A stretch of DNA of 11,225 nt from JAQGMO01 sp050954505 (lineage in GTDB: Bacteria; Pseudomonadota; Gammaproteobacteria; Burkholderiales; Burkholderiaceae_D). Shown here one piece after another: positions 6,183-11,225 of this stretch (the stretch's first letter is position 1; every line of letters starts with the position of its first letter). The notes beneath the pieces were generated by a model. The model saw only the letters and a list, made by a program, of their open reading frames with translations. It did not search any database and had not been told where the DNA came from. The translations under genes and the position numbers were made by a program. Location of the stretch: positions 1-11,225 of the forward strand of contig JBPBPY010000286.1 of assembly GCA_050954505.1 (NCBI GenBank). Reading direction: 5' to 3'.

Positions 6183-7139
6183 TCAGGCAGCCAATCCTGG
6201 GGCCAGCATGAATTCATCTTCGACCTCATGACCAGCTGCAATCCATGCGTCGATGCCGCCGGCCAGGGGACGCACGCGCTGGAAGCCGCGCGCCATGAGT
6301 TTCTTGGCCACGATGGCAGCCGAGGCCTCATTCAGACAAGCGCAGTACACCACCACTTCCTCGGCCACCAGTGCGTCAAGCCGGGCATCGGTCAAGTCTG
6401 CCAGCGCAATCACCAGGGCGCCGGGAATGCGCTCGGCGCGCCGTGTTTGCGCCGAGCGCACGTCGATGATCAGTGGCGCACTGCCCTGTTCGACCAGCTG
6501 CTTCAATTCGGCCACCGAAATGCGCGCCATGCGCAAATCGCGCAGGAAGCGCTGGCGCATCACCCATTTATAAGAGATGAACAACAGCAGCACAATGCCC
6601 AGCAGGATGGCGCCGACGCGGCCGAGTTCCTCGAGTATGGTCAGCAAATCCTCGATGGTGTTGGAAAAACGCGAGCCCAGCCAGATTGCCGCGCCGGCCC
6701 ACAGCGTGGCGCCCAGACCGTCGAACAGCAGGAACACGCGTTTTTTGGTACCGACGGTGCCGGCCAGGGCGCTGGCCACCGAGGCAAATCCCGGGATGAA
6801 TTTAGCCAGCAAGAGCGAGGGTGCGCCAAAACGCAGGTAGATCATTTCCGTCTGGCGCACGCAGGAATCGGGCGACAGTGAAATGCGGCACAGCTTGGAA
6901 GTGACCCGGCGGCCAAAGCGGCGCCCGGCAGAAAACCAGGAAAAGTCCGATACCAGTGCAGCACACACCGCCGCCAGCAGCAGCAGCGTCGGCCACGAAT
7001 AATCGCCGCGGTCGAGCAGGGCGCCGGTAATCACCAGCGTGGGCACGGCCGGCAGCGGCAGACCGAGCTGGGCCAGCAGTACATTGGCAAACACCAGCCA
7101 CAAGCCATATTCTTCGATGAGACTGACGAGGTAGTTCAT
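6183..7139 (-). CDS. DedA/VTT-family membrane protein fused to a C-terminal rhodanese domain
   Basis: The product is 318 aa. Residues 1 to ~200 are a DedA/SNARE-associated (VTT) domain with several membrane helices. It shows the LPLPAVPTL opening and the conserved LLAKFIPGFASVASALAG segment of this family, some members of which move lipid carriers across the inner membrane. Residues ~205-310 are a rhodanese: LIIDVRSAQTRRAERIPGALVI, the VVYCACLNEASAA active loop, and LAGGIDAW. C266 occupies the persulfide cysteine position, and a second Cys (C268) follows two residues later. The rhodanese should face the cytoplasm, but its sulfur substrate is unknown. The ATG at 7139 starts the first DedA segment, although the upstream GTGAAAG is a poor Shine-Dalgarno. 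The frame is open further upstream to 7358, into the kinase gene, without a better start. Confidence 0.9.
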   Translation of the reverse strand: MNYLVSLIEEYGLWLVFANVLLAQLGLPLPAVPTLVITGALLDRGDYSWPTLLLLAAVCAALVSDFSWFSAGRRFGRRVTSKLCRISLSPDSCVRQTEMIYLRFGAPSLLLAKFIPGFASVASALAGTVGTKKRVFLLFDGLGATLWAGAAIWLGSRFSNTIEDLLTILEELGRVGAILLGIVLLLFISYKWVMRQRFLRDLRMARISVAELKQLVEQGSAPLIIDVRSAQTRRAERIPGALVIALADLTDARLDALVAEEVVVYCACLNEASAAIVAKKLMARGFQRVRPLAGGIDAWIAAGHEVEDEFMLAPGLAA

Positions 7140-7178
7140 GAGGCTTTCACGGTCGCGAATCGGACTGCTGCCGGATGG

Positions 7179-7261
7179 CTGGCTTCTTGCAAAAGCGCTT
7201 CCTGCGCACCGGCCGGCAGCTTGCGTGCACATCGGGCCGGTGGCCTGATGGCGCAAGCCAG
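7179..7261 (-). other. Structured kinase-DedA intergenic region with possible weak terminator
   Basis: CTGGCTT (7179-7185) can pair with AAGCCAG (7255-7261), enclosing CACCGGCC (7207-7214) with GGCCGGTG (7235-7242). On the minus strand a short GCGC-AGGAA-GCGC hairpin followed by TTTT (7207 down to 7191) resembles a weak intrinsic terminator. The fold lies just after the kinase stop, suggesting that transcription of the kinase partly ends here before the DedA gene. Confidence 0.3.
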
Positions 7262-7266
7262 ACAGT

Positions 7267-8871
7267 TTAACTGGAAGGCGTCGATGGCGCTCGGGTGAAC
7301 GTGAATTGTTCGTCGACCGGCAGGTTGATGATGACTTCGGTGCCCGAATCAAAGGCACTCTCGATTTCCACCGTGCCGTTGTGCAGCTCGATGATTTCCT
7401 TGACGATCGACATGCCCAGGCCGGTGCCTTCGGCAGACTTGAGCTGCCTGGCGCGGTAGAACGGCTCGAAGACCCGGGCTTTCTGGCCTGGCGTCATGCC
7501 GATGCCGCTGTCCTTGATCGAAATCGAGACGATGTCGGCATTGCCCTTGCGCGTGCTGGCGGCCCGGATCATGATCGGTCCACCCTGCGGTGAATACTTG
7601 ATGGCGTTGCTGACGATGTCGATCAAGGCTTGCTGGATCTTCTGCGCATCCAGTGGCACTGCCGGCAAGGAAGCGGCAATGTCGAGCACCAGACGCGAAC
7701 TGTCGGGCATGCCGCCCATGGCTTGCACGGTGCGTTCGATCAAGGGACCAATGGCCTGCGTCTGCAAATCGAGATCCAGTCCGCCGGAACGTTCCAGGCT
7801 GGCGAGGTCGAGCATTTCATTGATCAGCTTGACCAGACGCTTGCTCTCGCCGCTGATGATGCCGGCAATTTCGCGCAAGGTTTCGTCATTGAGCTTGCGC
7901 TCGACGAGCATGTCGGCAAAGCCCACCACGCTGGCCAGCGGCGCACGCATTTCATGCGCCGCCTGGGCGTAGTACTTGCGCTTGCTTTCGGCGCCCCCGG
8001 CCAGCTCGGCTGCTTCGCTCTTGCGTTTGGAAATGTCGCGCACCATGACGGCGAACTTTTGCCGCCCGCCGACATACATCTGGCTCACCGCCAGCTCCAT
8101 CGGAAACACCTCGCCATTGGCGCGCTTGCCGACGCCTTCATGGAGTTCACCATTGCGGTGGTGGCTGGCCAAGTGGTCGAATTGCGGCAGCTTGTCCGCC
8201 ATGAGCACGCTGGCATCGCTGCCGGCGATGGCGGCAAATTCAATACCGAAGATCCGCTCTGCCGCCGGGTTGAAGGATTCGATGCTGCCGTGGGCATCGA
8301 GCATGAACACGCCATCGGGCAGGTGATCGACCATCGAGCGGAACCAGCGCTCGCTGCCGCTATGTTTGGCCACTGCGCGCGATTGCGCCGCCAGGCCGAG
8401 TTCATGCTCGGCCATGGCTGCCAGATCGCGCATGGCCACCAGGTCTTCGCGGGAAAAGGTGCGCGGCTGGTGGTCGATCACACACAGCACGCCAACCAGC
8501 TGGCGATTTTCCGCCCGCAGCGGAATGCCCGCATAGAAGCGCAGATTCAGGTCACCCGTGACATGGGGATTGTTGACGAACAGGGGGTCTTCGATGGCGT
8601 CGTTGACAACGTAGATATCCCCCTGTGCAATCGAGTGGTCGCAAAACGAGTCGTTACGCGGAATCTGCTGCAGCGGCACCCCGACCCGTGACTTGTACCA
8701 ATGACGATCGCGGTCGGTCAGGCCGATCAATGCAATGGGCACATTGAACAAACGCGCGGCGAGACGCGTGATCCGATCAAATCGGTCTTCGGGCGGAGTA
8801 TCGAGTATGTCGAGCGCCTGCAAACTTCGCAGGCGCTCGGACTCGGATTCAGAAAAGGGGACCGGCAACAT
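7267..8871 (-). CDS. GAF-PAS sensor histidine kinase, orphan
   Basis: The product is 534 aa. An N-terminal GAF domain (about 20-165; SLQALDILDTPPEDRFDRI opening) is followed by a PAS domain (about 185-290; LPDGVFMLDAHGSIESFNPAAERIFG). Next come a HisKA dimerisation domain with phospho-acceptor H306 in AAHEMRAPL, and an HATPase_c domain with N422 (VSNAIKYSP), D454-S-G-I-G, FEPFYRA and GTGLGMSIV. All ATP-binding boxes are intact, so it should autophosphorylate. No transmembrane segment is seen, so it is a cytoplasmic sensor. The GAF/PAS ligand is unknown. No response regulator gene lies in the window, so its partner must be elsewhere. The start is supported by AAAGG 6 nt upstream and the family-typical N-terminus. 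Confidence 0.92.
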   Translation of the reverse strand: MLPVPFSESESERLRSLQALDILDTPPEDRFDRITRLAARLFNVPIALIGLTDRDRHWYKSRVGVPLQQIPRNDSFCDHSIAQGDIYVVNDAIEDPLFVNNPHVTGDLNLRFYAGIPLRAENRQLVGVLCVIDHQPRTFSREDLVAMRDLAAMAEHELGLAAQSRAVAKHSGSERWFRSMVDHLPDGVFMLDAHGSIESFNPAAERIFGIEFAAIAGSDASVLMADKLPQFDHLASHHRNGELHEGVGKRANGEVFPMELAVSQMYVGGRQKFAVMVRDISKRKSEAAELAGGAESKRKYYAQAAHEMRAPLASVVGFADMLVERKLNDETLREIAGIISGESKRLVKLINEMLDLASLERSGGLDLDLQTQAIGPLIERTVQAMGGMPDSSRLVLDIAASLPAVPLDAQKIQQALIDIVSNAIKYSPQGGPIMIRAASTRKGNADIVSISIKDSGIGMTPGQKARVFEPFYRARQLKSAEGTGLGMSIVKEIIELHNGTVEIESAFDSGTEVIINLPVDEQFTFTRAPSTPSS

Positions 8872-9029
8872 GGGAAACCTTTTACTGTTGCTATCTTTTC
8901 ATCTTACATCACCGTAACATTTATTTACATATAACCGTTGGTGAGAAAATGATACTTAGAGTAAGTAGACAACAGTTTTTTCATCATTGATGAGCGCAAT
9001 GACAAGTCTGATCAAACGATCCAAAAATT
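8872..9029. promoter_or_regulatory. AT-rich intergenic region upstream of the kinase
   Basis: This 158-bp stretch separates the end of the composite surface-protein gene from the kinase start, so it should hold the kinase promoter on the minus strand. It is far more AT-rich than the genes on either side. TATATG and TAAATA on the minus strand near 8920-8935 are possible -10 elements, but no good -35 is correctly spaced. A perfect 13-nt palindrome (8981-8993, TCATCA-T-TGATGA) may bind a regulator. No T-run follows it on either strand, so it is not a terminator. Confidence 0.4.
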
Positions 9030-11039
9030 TCATTCAACTGCAACGTTCATGGTCACAGTGCCGCTTGCACCGGGCGCCAGCGTGCCGGTGACCGTCCATT
9101 CAACTGCGCCTTTCTGATCCGCGGCAGGATGGACCGAGACGCTGCATGCGGTCACGCCGGCAGGCATGTTACCGCAAGCAGCGGTCTTGTAAATCGTGAA
9201 ATTAGGGGTACTATCGGTAATCCTGAGATTGCTGACACTGGTCAGTCCGGCATTGCTGAATGTGAGGGTGTAGGCCAATGCATCACCGGGCAAGGCCGTG
9301 GCCTTGTCGACTGCCTTGGTCAGGGTGAATGCGGTATTGCCGCCGTACAAACCGAAATTGATGCCGGTGAAATCGGCCGCTGCGATGGTGACGGCGCGGG
9401 CAAACCCTGGCGACTCGGTCGCGATCCAGCCGGGTGGTCCGGTTGGTGCCACGCCCGTGCCATTGCCGGTATCGAGAATCAGGGTATAGGGTCCAGCCGG
9501 CACGCTGGCAAAGGCATACGCACCGGTGGCCGGATCGATGGCAACGGCGGCCGTGACGGCACCGCCGGCCACCAGCTTGGCATACAGCGGCACGCCGGTG
9601 CCGGTCTCGCCAGCATCCTTGAGACTGTTCTGGTTGACGTCGTTATACGCATTGCCGCTCAGTGAACAAGCCTGGCAAATGCCTTCGACGGTAAACACCG
9701 CCTGCCCCACACCAACGCCCAGGCTTTGCAGCAGCGGGTCGGCTACGCCGCCCAGCACCGTCGAAAGTACCGGAGAGAGCACGCCACCGACCACTGTCTG
9801 CAGCAGCGGCACGACCAGTCCATCGACCAGTCCGCCCAGCGAAGGCGTCACGCGCAGGTCCAGGTTGGTCACCAGGCTGGTGATCAGATTGCCCACCGCA
9901 ATCGTGCTGCTGCCAACCGTGCGGCTTTGCGGATAGGGGCCGGAAAAACTGGCGATCGACGACAAGGGCGCCTGGCCTACGGCAGCACTCTTGACTTCGA
10001 TGGCGACGATGGCGCCGCTGATGTTGAGCATGCCGACATTGCCATAGCCCAGGTCGCTGGCCACATTCAGCGGCCGTGTGCGATTGAAGAACACGCTGTC
10101 GGGAATCGATCCGACATAGAGATCGGCCAGGCCCGGTGCCGCCTGCAGCGTGACTGCCTGGGTGATGAAGTTGACCGTCGACAGTGTGCCTTCGGCACGT
10201 CCGGCGTTGATGTACAGATCGATCTGGCCAATGGCCGCCGAAATTCCCAGCGCCCCGGTCACCGCGCCCAGTGCACTGGTGTCGGGATTGAGCGTCACCA
10301 GGTCGAGGCTGAGCTTGACGCGGATCGCCGCAGAATGAAAGGTGGTGCCGGTTGGACCACAGACCATCACCGGCGGCTCGATGACTTGCGCATACAGCTT
10401 GATGCCATTGACGACGCCGGACAGGCCCAATGCGCTGCCGCTGATGGTGACCGGTGCCGGTGTCGTGGCGAGGTTGTTGTAGTTCACCAGCTGGGCCTGG
10501 CCGGCCAGCAGATCGAGCGCATTGATCTGGGTGCTGCCCAGCGTCAGCGCCGGCTGGGTATTCTGGATCAAGGTGCCGAGCTGGGTGGTCGCACCGATGC
10601 CGGTCAGTTGCGCGCCGAGGTTGGCATAGGCATTGGCCAGGCTGGCATTACCGGAAGCACTGGCCGTGGCACGCGCTGCCGCAGCCAGCTGGCCCAAGGT
10701 CAGGCTGGCATTGAGTGCCTGCGCCGGCGTCGTGCCGCCGACCGTGGCATTGACCTGGCCCAGCAGGCCGAGCAGATTGATATTGCCGGTGGCCAGCGTG
10801 TTCCAATCGGCAGCCGAGAGGTTGATGGTACCGCCGAGCAGATTGCCATACACCGCATTGAGCAATGCGCCCTGGGTCGAATTGACTGCCAGCAGGCGCG
10901 GGCCGGCAGTGACGCAGGCACCGGTGCTGCAAGCACGGGCCGGGGCGATGCACAGCAGTAGAAGCAAACCCAGCAATGCCGTCAGGATGCGCAGGCAACG
11001 GCAGAGCCTGGTGAAGGTGAATGCGGCAAGCACCATCAT
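9030..11039 (-). CDS. Secreted composite surface protein: TadG-like (DUF2134) region, SdrD-B-like domain, DUF11 domain
   Basis: The product is 669 aa. A hydrophobic signal segment (about 18-36, ending APARA) shows export. Residues ~40-455 resemble the C-terminal part of TadG-like proteins (DUF2134): GACVTAGPRLLAV, SAADWNTLATGNINLLGLL, and later LQAAPGLADLYVGSIPD. The N-terminal TadE/TadG membrane helix of pilus proteins is absent. Residues ~459-565 form an SdrD-B-like domain (LSGNAYNDVNQNSLKDAGETG...GPYTLILD) and ~568-669 a DUF11 Ig-like domain. It ends without an anchor or sorting signal. The start at 11039 overlaps the upstream barrel gene's stop by ATGA; the adjacent ATG at 11036 is better spaced from GGGAG. 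Translational coupling points to joint production with that outer-membrane protein. Confidence 0.85.
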   Translation of the reverse strand: MMVLAAFTFTRLCRCLRILTALLGLLLLLCIAPARACSTGACVTAGPRLLAVNSTQGALLNAVYGNLLGGTINLSAADWNTLATGNINLLGLLGQVNATVGGTTPAQALNASLTLGQLAAAARATASASGNASLANAYANLGAQLTGIGATTQLGTLIQNTQPALTLGSTQINALDLLAGQAQLVNYNNLATTPAPVTISGSALGLSGVVNGIKLYAQVIEPPVMVCGPTGTTFHSAAIRVKLSLDLVTLNPDTSALGAVTGALGISAAIGQIDLYINAGRAEGTLSTVNFITQAVTLQAAPGLADLYVGSIPDSVFFNRTRPLNVASDLGYGNVGMLNISGAIVAIEVKSAAVGQAPLSSIASFSGPYPQSRTVGSSTIAVGNLITSLVTNLDLRVTPSLGGLVDGLVVPLLQTVVGGVLSPVLSTVLGGVADPLLQSLGVGVGQAVFTVEGICQACSLSGNAYNDVNQNSLKDAGETGTGVPLYAKLVAGGAVTAAVAIDPATGAYAFASVPAGPYTLILDTGNGTGVAPTGPPGWIATESPGFARAVTIAAADFTGINFGLYGGNTAFTLTKAVDKATALPGDALAYTLTFSNAGLTSVSNLRITDSTPNFTIYKTAACGNMPAGVTACSVSVHPAADQKGAVEWTVTGTLAPGASGTVTMNVAVE

Positions 11040-11225
11040 TTATCTCCCGGCATGGCGCTCAGTGCGGCCGGCAAGGCGCGCTCGTCGAACTTGTAGCGCA
11101 TGCGCAGATACACGCCGCGATTGGTGTAATTGCTGGCAGATAGATCCCTGTCATTGAATCCGAAAAAATTGTAGCCGGCCGAGACCCACATATCTTCCCG
11201 CACGCGATAGCCGCCTTCGACGCCA
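11036..11225 (-). CDS. C-terminal end of an outer-membrane beta-barrel protein (partial)
   Basis: This is the last 62 or so residues of a gene that enters from the right edge. The protein text (EDMWVSAGYNFFGFNDRDL, then NYTNRGVYLRMRYKFDE) shows alternating aromatic and polar residues. It resembles the C-terminal barrel that closes large DUF11/SdrD-type surface proteins of Burkholderiales. About 17 residues follow the last strand before the TGA stop (11036-11038), which overlaps the next gene's ATG. The pair therefore forms an operon, with the barrel gene first. The N-terminal domains lie outside the window, so the full product cannot be named. Confidence 0.75.
   Translation of the reverse strand, partial: GVEGGYRVREDMWVSAGYNFFGFNDRDLSASNYTNRGVYLRMRYKFDERALPAALSAMPGDK

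Noticed and set aside
4921..6231. 436-aa plus-strand open frame opposite the aminotransferase
   Set aside because: It is antisense to a gene with complete PLP-enzyme motifs. Its translation has no recognisable domain and is a by-product of GC-rich codon use.
7140..7358. Longer start for the DedA-rhodanese gene
   Set aside because: The extension runs into the end of the kinase gene and is not hydrophobic or conserved in character; the DedA domain begins right at the ATG at 7139.
9726..10961. 411-aa plus-strand open frame opposite the composite surface protein
   Set aside because: Its Gln/Arg/Asp/Gly-rich translation is the antisense reading of an Ala/Gly/Leu/Thr-rich protein; there is no start signal and no domain.
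1..11225. CRISPR arrays, insertion sequences, tRNA or rRNA genes
   Set aside because: Looked for by eye on both strands; no regularly spaced repeats, transposase motifs or cloverleaf-like sequences were recognised.

Overview
The window looks like a chromosomal segment of a betaproteobacterium, most likely Burkholderiales and probably the Oxalobacteraceae (Massilia, Janthinobacterium, Herbaspirillum and relatives). This is inferred from GC-rich coding, an omega-amino acid:pyruvate aminotransferase of the proteobacterial type, a DedA-rhodanese fusion, and a DUF11 protein coupled to an outer-membrane barrel. No rRNA, tRNA, CRISPR array, transposase or attachment site was recognised.

Layout. Positions 76-444 (minus) encode a small exported Lys/Ala-rich protein. 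A gene-free region (445-845) follows, then a tiny secreted protein with a DUF3761-like Cys/His-Gly-Gly tail (846-1085, plus). The gap after it holds a strong RNA hairpin (1151-1194), followed by a membrane-anchored metallophosphoesterase (1300-2508, plus). A GAACCGG-rich inverted-repeat region (2585-2624) leads into the most unusual locus: a gene of about 2 kb (2675-4734, plus) with an F-box-like domain behind a disordered N-terminus and a long helical C-terminal part, interrupted by a -1-type frameshift near 3841. Convergent to it, on the minus strand, lie the aminotransferase (4756-6105), a DedA/VTT membrane protein fused to a rhodanese domain (6183-7139), and a GAF-PAS-histidine kinase (7267-8871). 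After a 158-bp AT-rich gap comes a secreted composite protein (9030-11039, minus), made of a TadG-like region, an SdrD-B-like domain and a DUF11 domain. It overlaps by ATGA the end of a partial outer-membrane barrel gene that runs off the right edge.

How the genes work together. The only firm operon is the barrel/composite pair at the right end, which points to a coupled surface-protein module. The three other minus-strand genes share direction, but gaps of about 80-160 bp make them a loose series at best. The F-box locus is the best candidate for an undescribed system. F-boxes are eukaryotic SKP1-binding modules, and in bacteria they are known mainly from translocated effectors (GALA proteins of Ralstonia, AnkB and LegU1 of Legionella). 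A weak resemblance to an HrpL-type promoter just upstream fits that idea but does not prove it.

All functional calls rest on reading motifs by eye. No alignment or database search was run.
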